From the NCBI RefSeq assembly GCF_000771875.1, contig NZ_JPXX01000008.1:1-64000 (forward strand): 64,000 bases of DNA, read 5' to 3'. The stretch comes from Gallibacterium genomosp. 1. GTDB lineage: Bacteria; Pseudomonadota; Gammaproteobacteria; Enterobacterales; Pasteurellaceae. Both the position numbers and the translations under genes were made by a program. Every line of letters starts with the position of its first letter. Within the stretch, counting starts at the first letter, position 1. This document shows, one piece after another, positions 1 through 10,665 of the stretch. The notes beneath the pieces were generated by a model, which made no database searches, had not been told where the DNA came from, and saw only the letters and a program-made list of their open reading frames with translations.

Positions 1-100
1 CTACTATGCCTTATTTTGTTGAATTGAAAAGTGATAGAGTCTAAATGTTAATAGTTTGGTGAAAAATTAAGTTAGAGAAATAAATGCAGAATAAGAATAT

Positions 101-134
101 AAAAAATCAGCCTACTTTTATATAGCAGGCTGAT
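101..134 (-). terminator. Rho-independent terminator of plsB
   Basis: An 8-bp inverted repeat (106-113 with 127-134) lies just downstream of the plsB stop. On the minus strand the stem is followed by a run of T residues (101-106). This is the usual layout of an intrinsic terminator for the minus-strand gene. Confidence 0.8.
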
Positions 135-151
135 CTAATTTATAAAAACGA

Positions 152-2575
152 CTATTTCTCGATAGCACCTTGAATAGTAATATCAATTTCTAGTGAAATT
201 ATTTTGTGTAAAATAGAAAGTAACTGATCCAATTTCTCATTATTAACATTACCCTCTGTATCAAAATATCCGTTCTGTTTTAATCCATTAATAAAAGCAG
301 AAAATACTGCTTTATCAAAGAATTCCGGCGCATTGATACCGTGTAGTACAGATAAACGTTGAGCAATGGATTGACTCTCTTTTTCTAATTCTGTTCTAGT
401 TTTATTTGGCTCAGCTTTAAGCAGGCTTAATGTAATAAAGTAACGTTGTAAAATTTCACGTACACCAGCGGCTAGAAGCTGCAATGAACGCCCGCGTTTT
501 TTATTAATAGTCAAAATATTTTCGTGGCGTTTTAAGATTTCTTGTCGGCATAATTCATCAATAATCGATAATAAATATTTCTGCAATCTCTCTTCAGGAA
601 TATTTAAGAATAGTTCATTTGCCAAGAATGGATAGAATTTTTTTACTGCCTCTAAGACAAGATTTAATTCTATCGCTTCGTGATGTAATACTAAGCTGGC
701 AATAAATGAAGGCAACACAAATAAATGTTGAATATTATTACGGTAATATGTCATCAAAACAGCAGAGTTGCGCTCTAGTCGAACTATTTCACCAAAATTA
801 TCTTTTTCAATTAAAATACCAACACGATCTAAATTTAAAACGTGTTGTAATATTGTTTCACCTGTTTCATTAGGCAAAATAATATCGTCATCGTAACAGG
901 TATTACGTAATAATTGTAAACAGGAATCGATTTGTTCAATTAATAATTCTTTGGATAAAGCTCGTTGGCGTGAAGAAAGTAAGATAGAAACTGTCAAATT
1001 CATCGCATTTACTGCAGCTGCGCGATTAATATTAACCATTACTTGATTAGAAACGCGAGAAACTGCATCATTAAACCATTCTGGACGATTTTTATCATCT
1101 GCATTATGGCTACGCCAATCAGGATAGTACTGGTTTAAATAATTGTTGAGCGTAATCGGCTCGGCAAAATTCACATAACCTTTACCGAGATTGCGTAATT
1201 TCTTGATAACGCGCAACACTAATCCGGCATTTTCTTTTTCTTTCTCAGCACCACGAAGCTCTTTTGCGTAAGTGTCAACTTCGAGTACGTGTTCATAACC
1301 GATATAAACTGGTACGATTGAGATTGGTCGTGTTTGTTGGCCGCTTTGCAATGCTTGTAATGTCATTGACATCATCCCAGTTTTGGGGGCTAATAAACGT
1401 CCGGTACGAGAACGCCCACCTTCAATAAAAAACTCAACGGAATAACCACGATGGAATAATTCTGCCAAATATTCTCTAAAAATAGTGGAATAAAGACGAT
1501 TGCCTTTGAATGTTCGACGAATAAAAAATGCACCCCAGCTACGGAATATTGAGCCTACAGGCCAGAAATTTAAATTAATGCCGGCAGCAATATGTGGTGG
1601 TACTAAACCTTGATGATAGAGTACATAGGAGAGTAATAAATAGTCGATATGGCTACGATGGCAAGGGACATAAACAATTTCGTGTCCTTCTAAAGCCAGT
1701 TTTCGTACACGATCTGCGTGTTCAACATTAATTCCTTGATAAAGGCGATTCCATAACCAACGCAAGAAACGATCAGCTACGCGTAAGCTGCTGTAATTAA
1801 AGTTGGAGGCGATTTCCTGTAGAATTTTTTCAGCTTCCTGACGAGCTTTCTCGGGTGAAATTTTCTTATTTTCTGCTTCGTCTGCAATTGCCTTTATAAT
1901 CTTTTCATTGCTTAGTAATTTAGCAAACATAGCGGAACGATTTAGTAAACGTGGACCGGTAGCGGAAATGCGCTGTTTTGAGAAATGGATACGAGCAACC
2001 CGCGCTAATTTTTGTGCCATTTTTTGATCGGAACCGAAATTATTCACCATATAACGTAAAGAGACCGCTTGTGAAAAACGAACAAAATTATCACGACCAA
2101 ACCATAAAATTGTTGCAAACTTTTCGATACCGTTAAGCAAACGCAGTTTCGGTAAACCGGATTTATCTTCATAGCCGGGTGAGCGTCCCCATAGCACAGA
2201 AACTGGAATTAATTGCACGTCAAGATCTGCTAAATTGCGGTGCTGTTCTAGATATTGAGAAAAAATTTGTTCTGTTTCTTTTTTTACTGTTTTTGATTTA
2301 AAGAAACGACGTCCCTCATCGAGAAAAACATAGCGAGGCAATTGTTTTCCATTAATTTCATTCATCTCTAATGGATCAGGCAAACCTAAAGAAAGACAGT
2401 TTTTCTGAAAAATAAGTAAGTCTGTTTGAGAAGTGTAGGGAAGAACATAAATTAGGGGTTCATTAATATTGAGATGTAATTCTTCGATTGGATTATTGGG
2501 GATTGAATTACTCTTGACCAAAATAGATAGTGGCAAGCTTAATAATTTTCGATAAAAATTAAGAAAAAAAGCCAT
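152..2575 (-). CDS. plsB: Glycerol-3-phosphate 1-O-acyltransferase PlsB
   Basis: This inner-membrane enzyme acylates sn-glycerol-3-phosphate at position 1, the first step of phospholipid synthesis. The 807-residue length matches the PlsB family. The acyltransferase motifs are visible in order: the catalytic HX4D block as HRSHIDYLL, then [11 protein letters not shown], then the VPVYIGYEH block. It is transcribed divergently from lexA across about 180 bp, the same plsB/lexA neighbourhood known in enterobacteria. Its own terminator follows. The start at 2575 gives a normal N-terminus ([10 protein letters not shown]). Confidence 0.97.
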   Translation of the reverse strand: MAFFLNFYRKLLSLPLSILVKSNSIPNNPIEELHLNINEPLIYVLPYTSQTDLLIFQKNCLSLGLPDPLEMNEINGKQLPRYVFLDEGRRFFKSKTVKKETEQIFSQYLEQHRNLADLDVQLIPVSVLWGRSPGYEDKSGLPKLRLLNGIEKFATILWFGRDNFVRFSQAVSLRYMVNNFGSDQKMAQKLARVARIHFSKQRISATGPRLLNRSAMFAKLLSNEKIIKAIADEAENKKISPEKARQEAEKILQEIASNFNYSSLRVADRFLRWLWNRLYQGINVEHADRVRKLALEGHEIVYVPCHRSHIDYLLLSYVLYHQGLVPPHIAAGINLNFWPVGSIFRSWGAFFIRRTFKGNRLYSTIFREYLAELFHRGYSVEFFIEGGRSRTGRLLAPKTGMMSMTLQALQSGQQTRPISIVPVYIGYEHVLEVDTYAKELRGAEKEKENAGLVLRVIKKLRNLGKGYVNFAEPITLNNYLNQYYPDWRSHNADDKNRPEWFNDAVSRVSNQVMVNINRAAAVNAMNLTVSILLSSRQRALSKELLIEQIDSCLQLLRNTCYDDDIILPNETGETILQHVLNLDRVGILIEKDNFGEIVRLERNSAVLMTYYRNNIQHLFVLPSFIASLVLHHEAIELNLVLEAVKKFYPFLANELFLNIPEERLQKYLLSIIDELCRQEILKRHENILTINKKRGRSLQLLAAGVREILQRYFITLSLLKAEPNKTRTELEKESQSIAQRLSVLHGINAPEFFDKAVFSAFINGLKQNGYFDTEGNVNNEKLDQLLSILHKIISLEIDITIQGAIEK

Positions 2576-2709
2576 TTGAATTCCTTTATTTTGATTTTTA
2601 ATAAAAAACGGCGTAAGTGTAGCATAAATTTATTATTAAAAGTGAGCGTCAGATCAAGCAATGCATAAAAGAACGGTGCTTGATAAATTACTTTGCAATC
2701 AGAGAGAGG

Positions 2710-2747
2710 CTGTATATAATGACAGGTAATACTGTATAAAAGCACAG
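2710..2747 (+). promoter_or_regulatory. Two tandem LexA (SOS) boxes upstream of lexA
   Basis: Two perfect CTGT-N8-ACAG motifs lie at 2710-2725 and 2732-2747, with starts 22 bp apart. The second ends 11 bases before the lexA start. Tandem boxes at lexA are typical of autoregulation in gammaproteobacteria. They also lie in the plsB-lexA divergent region, although plsB is further away. Confidence 0.93.
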
Positions 2748-2758
2748 AGAATGAGATT

Positions 2759-3400
2759 ATGGCGATAAAAAGTAATAAAGCACTGACAGCACGTCAACAA
2801 CAGGTTTTTGATTTTGTAAAACAGCATTTAGAACAAACAGGAATGCCACCGACTCGTGCGGAAATAGCTAAGCAGCTTGGTTTCCGTTCTGCCAATGCGG
2901 CGGAAGAGCATTTAAAAGCTTTAGCCAGAAAAGGTGTTATTGAAATAGTATCTGGCACTTCACGTGGAATAAGATTAATTGGTGAGGTGGAATCGGCAAA
3001 CGATGAACAGGAGGGGTTGCCATTGGTTGGGCGAGTGGCTGCCGGAGAGCCAATTTTGGCAGAAGAGCATATTGAAGCGATGTATCAGGTAGATGTGAAT
3101 ATGTTTAAGCCGAAAGCAGACTTTTTGTTGAAAGTGCAAGGAATGTCGATGAAAGATATTGGAATTTTAGACGGCGATTTATTAGCTGTACACAGCACAA
3201 AGGATGTGAGAAATGGGCAAGTGGTTGTTGCACGTATCGGTGAAAATGTAACGGTAAAACGCTTTGAACGTAAGGGGAATATGCTTTATCTACATCCGGA
3301 AAATAGCGAACTTTCTCCAATTGTAGTCGATCTCAGCCAAGAAAATGTAGAAATTGAGGGTATTGCAGTTGGTATTATTCGTAATAATGCTTGGATGTAG
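2759..3400 (+). CDS. lexA: SOS repressor LexA
   Basis: LexA represses DNA-damage genes and cleaves itself when bound to RecA filaments. The 213 residues comprise an N-terminal winged helix (about 1-70) and a C-terminal S24 peptidase domain. The self-cleavage site is A95-G96 in VGRVAAGEP. The catalytic dyad is S130 (GMSMKDIG) and K167 (VTVKRFE). Two SOS boxes directly upstream indicate negative autoregulation. A terminator follows. The ribosome binding site is weak (GAG a few bases before ATG), but the start fits the family N-terminus ([13 protein letters not shown]). Confidence 0.97.
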   Translation: MAIKSNKALTARQQQVFDFVKQHLEQTGMPPTRAEIAKQLGFRSANAAEEHLKALARKGVIEIVSGTSRGIRLIGEVESANDEQEGLPLVGRVAAGEPILAEEHIEAMYQVDVNMFKPKADFLLKVQGMSMKDIGILDGDLLAVHSTKDVRNGQVVVARIGENVTVKRFERKGNMLYLHPENSELSPIVVDLSQENVEIEGIAVGIIRNNAWM

Positions 3401-3417
3401 CTGTAAAAGAGTATTCG

Positions 3418-3444
3418 GGCGACAAAATTGTCGCCTTCTTCGTT
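3418..3444 (+). terminator. Terminator after lexA
   Basis: A perfect 8-bp stem (3418-3425 with 3428-3435) is followed by a T-rich tail. It separates lexA from the frd operon. Confidence 0.75.
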
Positions 3445-3619
3445 AATTTCTCGTACTATAAAACAGTTTTTTATTTCAAAAATGTTAATATTTTGTGTTT
3501 TGTTCATTGAATAAATTTTCAGAAAACAAAATCTTTCCTATTTTTTATTCTGTTTAAATCTTGTTCTAACAACAGTTTCTTTGTATACCTCATAATTGTT
3601 GTCCAGCTACATAACTTTT

Positions 3620-3633
3620 TTGAGGTAGATCAC
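3620..3633 (+). promoter_or_regulatory. FNR-like site upstream of frdABCD
   Basis: TTGAGGTAGATCAC matches the FNR consensus TTGAT-N4-ATCAA at 8 of 10 defined positions. A/T-rich sequence about 30 bp downstream could serve as a -10 element, which would place FNR at a class II position. Activation of fumarate reductase by FNR without oxygen is established in E. coli; here it is inferred from the site. The remainder of the 3401-3701 gap is AT-rich with no other gene seen. Confidence 0.65.
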
Positions 3634-3749
3634 GAAACTGACTTTTTTTATTAAAAATCTGTAAAAAAATAATTACCTACCGACCAAATAATGGCACAAT
3701 AATGGCACTTTTTACTTCTATTCTAAATAACGTAACCTTGGAGGATATC

Positions 3750-5540
3750 GTGCAGACTGTTAATGTCGATATTGCAATTGTTGGTGCCGGTGGTGGTGGC
3801 TTGCGTTCAGCAATCGCAGCCGCAGAAGCAAACCCTAACCTTAAAATTGCTCTAATTTCAAAAGTTTATCCAATGCGTAGTCATACTGTTGCTGCTGAAG
3901 GTGGTGCTGCGGCAGTTATTAAAGATGAAGACTCATATGATAAACATTTTCATGACACTGTTGCTGGTGGTGACTGGCTTTGTGAGCAGGATGTAGTGGA
4001 ATATTTCGTAGAGCATTCTCCAATTGAAATGACACAGTTGGAACGTTGGGGATGCCCTTGGAGTCGTCGTCCGGATGGTGATGTGAATGTACGTCGTTTC
4101 GGTGGTATGAAAATCGAAAGAACTTGGTTCGCAGCCGATAAAACCGGTTTCCACTTACTTCACACTTTATTCCAAACTTCTATTCAATTCCCTCAAATTC
4201 AGCGTTTTGATGAGCATTTTGTGCTTGATATTCTTGTTGATGATGGTCACGCACGCGGTGTCGTTGCAATGAATATGATGGAAGGCACAATGGTTCAAAT
4301 CAATGCCAATGCAGTCATTATCGCAACTGGTGGTGGTTGCCGTGCATTCCGCTTTAATACTAATGGCGGTATTGTAACAGGTGATGGTCTTTCTATGGCT
4401 TATCGTCACGGTGTGCCGTTACGTGATATGGAATTTGTTCAATATCATCCTACTGGATTACCTAATACCGGTATTTTGATGACTGAAGGTTGCCGTGGTG
4501 AAGGTGGTATCTTGGTCAATAAAGATGGCTATCGTTATTTGCAGGATTATGGCCTAGGTCCTGAAACCCCAATCGGAAAACCTCAAAATAAATATATGGA
4601 ACTTGGTCCTCGTGATAAAGTTTCACAAGCATTCTGGCAAGAGTTGCAAAAAGGTAACACTTTGAAGACCGCAAAAGGCGTTGATGTGGTTCACCTTGAT
4701 TTAAGACATCTTGGTGAAAAATACTTACACGAACGTCTACCGTTTATTTGTGAGTTAGCACAAGCATATGAAGGTGTTGATCCGGTTAAAGCGCCTATTC
4801 CTGTACGTCCAGTTGTTCACTATACAATGGGTGGTATTGAAGTTGATCCTCAATGTGAAACTCGTATTAAAGGTTTATTTGCTGTGGGTGAATGTGCTTC
4901 TTCTGGTTTGCACGGTGCTAACCGTTTAGGTTCTAACTCACTTGCTGAATTGCTTGTATTAGGACGTGTTGCTGGCGAACAAGCTGCTCAACGTGCGGTT
5001 GAAGCGAAACCAGCAAATCAATCTGTAATTGATGCGCAAGCACAGGATGTGATTAAACGTCTTGATGCCTTGTTAGATCAGGAAGGTACAGAATCTTGGT
5101 CTGCAATTCGTGATGAAATGGGTAACTCTATGGAAGAGGGTTGCGGTATTTATCGTACACAAGATAGTATGCAAAAAACTGTAGATAAAATCCAAGAGTT
5201 GAAAGAACGTTATAAACGTATCCGTGTTGCTGACCGTTCAAGCGTATATAACACTGATGTGCTTTATACTATTGAATTAGGTTATATCCTTGATGTAGCA
5301 CAATCTATCGCTTGTTCAGCACTTGATCGTAAAGAATCTCGTGGTGCTCACCAACGTTTAGACTATACAGAACGTGATGATGTGAATTACTTGAAACATA
5401 CGCTTGCATTCTATAAAGAGGGTGGAGTGCCGACTATTGAATACAGCGATGTGAAGATTACTAAATCGCAACCAGCAAAACGTGTTTACGGTGCGGAAGC
5501 AGAAGCCGCAGAAAAAGCAGCAAAAGAAGGGGCAAAATAA
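3750..5540 (+). CDS. frdA: Fumarate reductase flavoprotein subunit FrdA
   Basis: The catalytic FAD subunit of quinol:fumarate reductase, the terminal reductase of anaerobic fumarate respiration. I place the start at GTG 3750, not the upstream ATG at 3702. GGAGG lies at 3740-3744, five bases before the GTG, and the product then begins [17 protein letters not shown] as in E. coli FrdA, with the FAD-linked histidine falling at residue 45 ([10 protein letters not shown]). This gives 596 residues, close to the family length near 600. The dinucleotide-binding GAGGGG and the active-site stretch [11 protein letters not shown] are present. Its stop overlaps the frdB start by one base (TAATG), so translation is probably coupled. 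Confidence 0.97.
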   Translation: MQTVNVDIAIVGAGGGGLRSAIAAAEANPNLKIALISKVYPMRSHTVAAEGGAAAVIKDEDSYDKHFHDTVAGGDWLCEQDVVEYFVEHSPIEMTQLERWGCPWSRRPDGDVNVRRFGGMKIERTWFAADKTGFHLLHTLFQTSIQFPQIQRFDEHFVLDILVDDGHARGVVAMNMMEGTMVQINANAVIIATGGGCRAFRFNTNGGIVTGDGLSMAYRHGVPLRDMEFVQYHPTGLPNTGILMTEGCRGEGGILVNKDGYRYLQDYGLGPETPIGKPQNKYMELGPRDKVSQAFWQELQKGNTLKTAKGVDVVHLDLRHLGEKYLHERLPFICELAQAYEGVDPVKAPIPVRPVVHYTMGGIEVDPQCETRIKGLFAVGECASSGLHGANRLGSNSLAELLVLGRVAGEQAAQRAVEAKPANQSVIDAQAQDVIKRLDALLDQEGTESWSAIRDEMGNSMEEGCGIYRTQDSMQKTVDKIQELKERYKRIRVADRSSVYNTDVLYTIELGYILDVAQSIACSALDRKESRGAHQRLDYTERDDVNYLKHTLAFYKEGGVPTIEYSDVKITKSQPAKRVYGAEAEAAEKAAKEGAK

Positions 5541-6313
5541 TGGCGAACGCATTACAAACAATGACGGTTGAAATTCTACGTTATAATCCGGAAGTAGATA
5601 ACGAACCGCATTTAAAATCTTATCAGGTTCCATATGATAGCCAAACCTCATTACTTGATGCGTTGGGTTATATTAAAGATAAACTTGATCCGGATCTTTC
5701 TTATCGTTGGTCTTGCCGTATGGCGATCTGTGGCTCTTGTGGAATGATGGTAAATGGTCGTCCTAGCTTGGCGTGTAAGACTTTCTTGCGTGATTTTAGT
5801 GGTCATATGCGTATTGAACCATTGGCGAATTTCCCAATTGAACGCGATCTTGTTGTTGATTTGAGCCATTTCATCGAAAGCCTTGAATCAATTAAGCCAT
5901 ATATCATTGGCAACAAAGCTCCGGAGTTGAAGAATGTTCCACAACCTTCTTCAGAATTGGCGAAGTCAAGAACAAAACAAACTCCGGCAGAATTGGAAAA
6001 ATATCGTACATTCTCAATGTGTATTAACTGTGGTTTATGCTATGCAGCGTGTCCGCAATTTGGCTTGAACCCTGAATTCGTTGGTCCGGGTGCGATTACA
6101 TTGGCTCACCGTTATAACTTAGATAACCGTGACCACGGTAAAGAAGAACGTATGAAGATCCTTAATGGTAAAAATGGGGTTTGGAGTTGTACTTTCGTTG
6201 GTTATTGCTCAGAAGTGTGTCCAAAACACGTTGGTCCTGCTTCGGCGGTTAACCAAGGTAAAATTGAAAGTGCGAAAGACTACGTTTTTGCAATGTTAAA
6301 AATGCAAAAATAA
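5540..6313 (+). CDS. frdB: Fumarate reductase iron-sulfur subunit FrdB
   Basis: Carries electrons from menaquinol in the membrane subunits to the FAD of FrdA. All three cluster motifs are visible in the 257 residues: the N-terminal plant-ferredoxin-type 2Fe-2S ligands ([10 protein letters not shown] and a later C in SLAC), the 4Fe-4S motif [12 protein letters not shown], and the 3Fe-4S motif [14 protein letters not shown]. It is the second gene of frdABCD; the frdC start lies 12 bases after its stop, behind an AAGGAG ribosome site. Confidence 0.97.
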   Translation: MANALQTMTVEILRYNPEVDNEPHLKSYQVPYDSQTSLLDALGYIKDKLDPDLSYRWSCRMAICGSCGMMVNGRPSLACKTFLRDFSGHMRIEPLANFPIERDLVVDLSHFIESLESIKPYIIGNKAPELKNVPQPSSELAKSRTKQTPAELEKYRTFSMCINCGLCYAACPQFGLNPEFVGPGAITLAHRYNLDNRDHGKEERMKILNGKNGVWSCTFVGYCSEVCPKHVGPASAVNQGKIESAKDYVFAMLKMQK

Positions 6314-6325
6314 GGAGAAAGTAGA

Positions 6326-6721
6326 ATGACAACAGTAGCAACAAGTAAACGCAAAAAGTATGTGCGTGAAGTCAAAGCGACTTGGTGGAAAAAGTTAGAC
6401 TTTTACAAATTCTATGTCTTGCGTGAAAGTACATCAGTACCAACCATTTGGTTCTGTTTAGAATTATTCTACGGTTTGACTTGTTTAGGTAACGGTACTT
6501 TTGATAGTAATTTTGTAAACTTCTTACAAAATCCGGTGGTAGTTATTCTGAATATTATAACTCTTGGTGCAGTGTTACTTAACACATTCACATTCTTTAA
6601 TATGGCTCCGCAAATGATGAATATCATTGTGAATAATGAACGTATTAATGTGAAAATGGTTACCAGAGTTTTCTGGGCAATTACCTTAGTAGTAAGCATT
6701 ATTGCTTTAATTTTAGTATAG
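6326..6721 (+). CDS. frdC: Fumarate reductase membrane anchor FrdC
   Basis: Small hydrophobic subunit (131 residues) that anchors FrdAB in the inner membrane and helps form the quinone sites. Three hydrophobic segments are visible after a basic N-terminus ([28 protein letters not shown]), which resembles E. coli FrdC. The gene is spaced ten bases from frdD, preserving the canonical order. Confidence 0.95.
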   Translation: MTTVATSKRKKYVREVKATWWKKLDFYKFYVLRESTSVPTIWFCLELFYGLTCLGNGTFDSNFVNFLQNPVVVILNIITLGAVLLNTFTFFNMAPQMMNIIVNNERINVKMVTRVFWAITLVVSIIALILV

Positions 6722-6731
6722 GGAACAGAAA

Positions 6732-7076
6732 ATGAACAAAGAAACTCCAAAACGTTCAAACGAACCTGTCGTTTGGTTACTGTTCGGTGCAGGTGGTGCA
6801 ATTAGTGCGGTATTTTTTCCTGTATTAGTCCTCATTTTAGGTTTTCTACTCCCATTTGGATTAGTTTCACCGGACAATATTGTTGCATTTGCACATACTT
6901 GGATTGGTAAATTGGCAATTTTAGTATTGTTAATTTTTCCAACTTGGTGCGGTATTCACCGTATCCATTTAGGGTTGCACGATTTTAAAGTGCATATTCC
7001 TGCAGGCGGAGTGATTTTCTACGGATTAGCAGTACTTTATTCTGTATTGACTATTTTTGCAGTGATTTCACTATAA
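6732..7076 (+). CDS. frdD: Fumarate reductase membrane anchor FrdD
   Basis: Second membrane anchor of fumarate reductase, 114 residues with three hydrophobic helices. The N-terminal stretch [20 protein letters not shown] is typical of FrdD. It is the last gene of the operon and a strong terminator follows within 15 bases. Confidence 0.95.
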   Translation: MNKETPKRSNEPVVWLLFGAGGAISAVFFPVLVLILGFLLPFGLVSPDNIVAFAHTWIGKLAILVLLIFPTWCGIHRIHLGLHDFKVHIPAGGVIFYGLAVLYSVLTIFAVISL

Positions 7077-7088
7077 TCGGCTTTTAGT

Positions 7089-7127
7089 AAAAAATCTCCT
7101 GTTCCGGAAGGGCAGGAGATTTTTTTA
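7089..7127 (+). terminator. Terminator of frdABCD
   Basis: A 13-bp perfect stem (7089-7101 with 7113-7125) is followed by T residues. The A/T ends make it potentially bidirectional. It closes the frd operon. Confidence 0.9.
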
Positions 7128-7283
7128 TGGCTTTAAAAAAACTCTTTTTGATATTTATTTTACCATTTTAAATAAATTTAATTCACAAAGGAGAAACATC
7201 CTTTTTACATCTTCGGGTAAAAAAATGATATTGAACAAAAGTCTATAAAATAAGGCAATAAATTCTAATCTTTTTCTCAATTT

Positions 7284-7299
7284 TGTGATCTGTGTTATA
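7284..7299 (+). promoter_or_regulatory. Candidate CRP site upstream of manXYZ
   Basis: TGTGA-N6-TTATA: the left half-site is perfect and the right half matches three of five positions. It lies about 90 bp before manX, a plausible distance for activation of a catabolic PTS operon. Otherwise the 7128-7387 gap is AT-rich and holds only a short 6-bp hairpin at 7187-7204, with no gene seen. Confidence 0.45.
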
Positions 7300-7387
7300 T
7301 CTCTTTTAGCAAAATTTCTTTAAAATTGCCGACGTTTTTACTCTATTTGAAATTTTATCTATTCATTAAATTAAATAAGGAGCTCCT

Positions 7388-8389
7388 ATGAGTATTGCTA
7401 TTATCATAGCAACGCATGGTGTCGCAGCCGAGCAATTACTTCGTACAACAGAGATGTTGATCGGAGAGCAAGAAAATGTCGCTTTTATTGAATTTGTTCC
7501 GGGTGAGAACCAAGAAACGATCATTGGTAAATATCAGGATAAATTGGCGAATGAACTTTCTGGTTGTGATCGAGTGTTATTCCTCGTTGATACTTGGGGT
7601 GGCAGCCCGTTTAATGCAGCTAACCGTGTTGCAGACGGCAAAGACAATATGGAAGTGGTAACAGGGGTTAACGTGCCGATGTTGGTGGAAACCTTTATGG
7701 CTCGTGATGATGATCCTTCTTTGGAAGAGTTGGCAGAAATTGCTTTGGAAACTGGTCGTGGCGGTGTCCGTGCATTGAAATTGGAACAAAAACCACAACG
7801 AGAAACCAAACCTGAGCCAGCTCCAGTAGTTGCTACTCCGGCGCAATCTCAGCCTGTTGAACCAGCTCAACCACAAGTTGCAACAGCCGGTAAACATATG
7901 GCAATCGGTCTTGCACGTATTGATGACCGCTTAATTCACGGTCAAGTAGCGACTCGTTGGACAAAAGAGAGCAAAGTTAATCGTATTATCGTGGTGAATG
8001 ATGAAGTTGATAAAGACGATGTTCGTAAAACAATGTTGAAACAGGCGGCACCTCCGGGAGTTAGTGCGCACGTTGTCAATGTAGCGAAAATGGTGCGTGT
8101 TTACAATAATCCTGAATATAACGATGATCGTGTAATGTTGTTGTTTACTAATCCGACCGATGCTCTCTTTTTAGTTGAGTCAGGGTTGGATATTAAATCG
8201 GTCAACATTGGTGGTATGGCTTATCGTGAAGGTAAAAAACAGATTACCAGTGCCGTTTCGGTCGATGAGAAAGATATTGCCGCATTTAAAAAGTTGGCTG
8301 ATTTAAATGTTGAACTTGATGTGCGTAAAGTATCGAATGATCGTAAAGAAGATATGATCGATTTATTGAAAAAAAGCAACCTTATTTAA
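7388..8389 (+). CDS. manX: Mannose-family PTS enzyme IIAB (ManX)
   Basis: Cytoplasmic phosphotransfer protein that passes phosphate from HPr to the incoming sugar, imported through ManYZ. The 333 residues contain an N-terminal IIA domain with phospho-histidine H10 (IIATHGVAAE), a linker rich in Ala, Pro and Gln (about 132-168), and a C-terminal IIB domain with phospho-histidine H184 (RIDDRLIHGQVATRW). This fused IIAB arrangement matches E. coli ManX. The ribosome site AGGAGCTCCT precedes the ATG. First gene of manXYZ. Confidence 0.95.
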   Translation: MSIAIIIATHGVAAEQLLRTTEMLIGEQENVAFIEFVPGENQETIIGKYQDKLANELSGCDRVLFLVDTWGGSPFNAANRVADGKDNMEVVTGVNVPMLVETFMARDDDPSLEELAEIALETGRGGVRALKLEQKPQRETKPEPAPVVATPAQSQPVEPAQPQVATAGKHMAIGLARIDDRLIHGQVATRWTKESKVNRIIVVNDEVDKDDVRKTMLKQAAPPGVSAHVVNVAKMVRVYNNPEYNDDRVMLLFTNPTDALFLVESGLDIKSVNIGGMAYREGKKQITSAVSVDEKDIAAFKKLADLNVELDVRKVSNDRKEDMIDLLKKSNLI

Positions 8390-8411
8390 TACTTAACTGA
8401 AGGAAAATATT

Positions 8412-9215
8412 ATGGAACTTTCTAGTATTCAAATTATTTTGATCTTCATCATCTCCTGTATTTCAGGAATGGGATCGATCTTGGATGAGTTTCAGACTCA
8501 CCGTCCGTTAATCGCTTGTACCTTAATCGGTCTAGTTTTAGGTGACATTAAAACAGGGATTATCGTTGGTGGTTCGTTGGAATTATTGGCATTAGGTTGG
8601 ATGAATATCGGTGCAGCACTTGCACCGGATGCCGCTTTAGCCTCCGTTGTATCTACCATTTTAGTTATTGTTGGTGGACAAGAAATTACCACTGGGATTG
8701 CGATTGCGATTCCGCTTGCAGCTGCCGGTCAGGTATTAACCTATGTGGTGCGTGCGATTACAGTAGGTTTCCAACATCTTGCGGATAAATCTGTGAAAGA
8801 TGGTAACTTAAATCGTTTAGACTGGGTTCACTGTAGTGCATTACTTCTTCAAGCGATGCGTATTGCTATCCCTGCATTGATCGTAGCATTGACAGCAGGT
8901 ACAGATACTGTTCAATCTTTATTGAATGCGATTCCTCCAGTGGTTACAACTGGATTGAAAATCGCCGGCGGTATTATTGCCGTTGTCGGTTATGCAATGG
9001 TTATCAATATGATGCGTGCAGGTCATTTAATGCCATTCTTCTATGCTGGTTTCGTTGTGGCGGCATTTACTGATTTCAATTTAGTGGCATTAGGTGTACT
9101 TGGTACAATTATGGCAATTCTTTATATCCAACTTCACCCTAAATACAATCAAAGTAAGCAAGTGGTGCAAGTAGTATCAAGCGGTAATAACGATCTTGAC
9201 AACAGATTAGATTAA
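8412..9215 (+). CDS. manY: Mannose-family PTS enzyme IIC (ManY)
   Basis: Integral membrane component of the mannose permease. The 267 residues are mostly hydrophobic helices. The N-terminal ISCISGMGSILDEFQTHRPL and the GGSLELLALGWMNIGAALAPD region are hallmarks of the IIC family (EII-Sor). It sits between manX and manZ with an AAGGA ribosome site and overlaps the earliest manZ start codon. Confidence 0.95.
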   Translation: MELSSIQIILIFIISCISGMGSILDEFQTHRPLIACTLIGLVLGDIKTGIIVGGSLELLALGWMNIGAALAPDAALASVVSTILVIVGGQEITTGIAIAIPLAAAGQVLTYVVRAITVGFQHLADKSVKDGNLNRLDWVHCSALLLQAMRIAIPALIVALTAGTDTVQSLLNAIPPVVTTGLKIAGGIIAVVGYAMVINMMRAGHLMPFFYAGFVVAAFTDFNLVALGVLGTIMAILYIQLHPKYNQSKQVVQVVSSGNNDLDNRLD

Positions 9216-9229
9216 TGGGGGAAGCAGAG

Positions 9230-10066
9230 ATGACAACAGAAACTAAAAAAGTAACCCAAAGCGATTTAAATAAAGTCGTACTCCGCTCAAATCTTTTCCA
9301 AGGATCTTGGAACTTTGAGCGTATGCAAGCGTTAGGTTTTGCATTTTCAATGGTGCCGGTGATTAAACGTTTATATCCTGATCCGAATTCTCAAGAGCGT
9401 AAAGATGCGATTAAACGTCATTTGGAATTCTTCAATACACAACCTTTCGTAGCAGCACCGGTATTAGGTGTAACTATTGCGATGGAAGAAGAACGTGCTA
9501 ATGGTAAGCCGATTGAAGATTCAGCAATCAACGGGATTAAGGTTGGTTTAATGGGGCCATTGGCTGGTGTGGGTGATCCGATTTATTGGGGAACTGCACG
9601 TCCGGTATTTGCGGCATTAGGTGCTGGTTTAGCATTAAGCGGTAGTATTTTAGGGCCATTACTCTTTTTCGTATTATTTAACCTAGTTCGTTTGGCAACT
9701 CGTTACTATGGTGTAACGTATGGCTATAAAAAAGGTTTGGATGTGGTTAAAGATATGAGTGGCGGTTTATTGCAAAAATTAACCGAAGGAGCTTCTATTC
9801 TTGGTCTGTTTATTATGGGAGCGTTGGTACAGAAATGGACAACTATCAATGTGCCGCTTGTCGTTTCCACCATTACTAAACAGGATGGCACGGTTGAAGT
9901 TACCACCGTGCAATCCATTCTCGACAGCTTAATGCCGGGATTATTACCGTTGCTGTTTACCTTTGCCTGTATGTGGCTATTGCGTAACCGTGTCAATGCA
10001 CTTTGGATCATTATTGGTATTTTCATTATCGGTATTATCGGGGCAGCAACCGGAATTTTAGGCTAA
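9230..10066 (+). CDS. manZ: Mannose-family PTS enzyme IID (ManZ)
   Basis: Membrane partner of ManY, unique to the mannose PTS family. The signature SNLFQGSWNFERMQALGFAFSM and FFNTQPFVAAPVLG are present, followed by hydrophobic C-terminal segments. I prefer ATG 9230 (278 residues) because GGGGGAAG sits at the right distance. An ATG at 9215, overlapping the manY stop as TAATG, would add five residues and cannot be excluded. Two hairpins follow the gene. Confidence 0.94.
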   Translation: MTTETKKVTQSDLNKVVLRSNLFQGSWNFERMQALGFAFSMVPVIKRLYPDPNSQERKDAIKRHLEFFNTQPFVAAPVLGVTIAMEEERANGKPIEDSAINGIKVGLMGPLAGVGDPIYWGTARPVFAALGAGLALSGSILGPLLFFVLFNLVRLATRYYGVTYGYKKGLDVVKDMSGGLLQKLTEGASILGLFIMGALVQKWTTINVPLVVSTITKQDGTVEVTTVQSILDSLMPGLLPLLFTFACMWLLRNRVNALWIIIGIFIIGIIGAATGILG

Positions 10067-10072
10067 TCGATA

Positions 10073-10128
10073 AAGGTGGGCAGTCGTCCACCTTATCACT
10101 ATTCGGCGGAAGTGGGCTTTGCCCACTT
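10073..10128 (+). terminator. Two hairpins between manZ and yobD
   Basis: A 7-bp stem at 10073-10079/10088-10094 and an 8-bp stem at 10110-10117/10121-10128 follow manZ. Neither has a long T run, so they may attenuate rather than stop transcription, or stabilise the manXYZ message, while letting yobD and manA be read through. Confidence 0.55.
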
Positions 10129-10176
10129 TCTGTTTAGATAAATAATAAATTTCTGTTAGAACGGATAGAAATAGCT

Positions 10177-10662
10177 ATGTTGATTAACGCCATATTATTC
10201 ACTTTGATTATTCTCTACTTTCTGTTTGCCATTTATGATCAATTCTTAATGGAGAAACGTTACGGCAAAACGGCACTAAAAATACGGCTTCTGCGCAAAC
10301 AGAAAATCGAAGGGGTGGTCATGTTGGGGCTGATTTGGTTAGCTGTTTATCAAGCAGTGCCACAAGGGCTTGAACAAATGACAATTTACCTGTTAGTGAT
10401 GGTGTCAATTTTATTGATTTATCACTTTTTTGTGCGTTATCCAGTATTTTTACTAAAACAAGATGGCTTTTTTTTAAATAATATTTATATTCCCTATCAA
10501 CATATTAATACGATAAATATCAGTGAAAACGGCTTTTTACAAATAGTCTTAAAAAATGATAAGGCCTTACCGGTTTACATTGAGAATGTTGATGATATTG
10601 CCGCTGTTTTACAGTTTTTAGCGCAAAGCGGCAGAATTACCCAGCCGATTGGAGGAAAATAA
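10177..10662 (+). CDS. yobD: DUF986 family membrane protein YobD
   Basis: A 161-residue membrane protein of unknown function, resembling E. coli YobD: both have an FAIYDQF motif near the N-terminus and an IYHFFVRYP / GFFLNNIYIPY region. Three hydrophobic segments in the N-terminal two thirds precede a soluble C-terminus. In E. coli yobD also follows manXYZ, so the linkage is conserved across families. Here it is 3 bases upstream of manA, which suggests a role connected with mannose uptake, but no function can be assigned. Confidence 0.88.
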   Translation: MLINAILFTLIILYFLFAIYDQFLMEKRYGKTALKIRLLRKQKIEGVVMLGLIWLAVYQAVPQGLEQMTIYLLVMVSILLIYHFFVRYPVFLLKQDGFFLNNIYIPYQHINTINISENGFLQIVLKNDKALPVYIENVDDIAAVLQFLAQSGRITQPIGGK

Positions 10663-10665
10663 ATT

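Noticed and set aside
2539-2745. Small minus-strand ORF between plsB and lexA
   Set aside because: It overlaps the plsB 5' end and the SOS boxes, and no homology is recognised.
7187-7204. Short hairpin before manX as a terminator
   Set aside because: A 6-bp stem with no gene upstream that lacks its own terminator; likely chance in AT-rich sequence.
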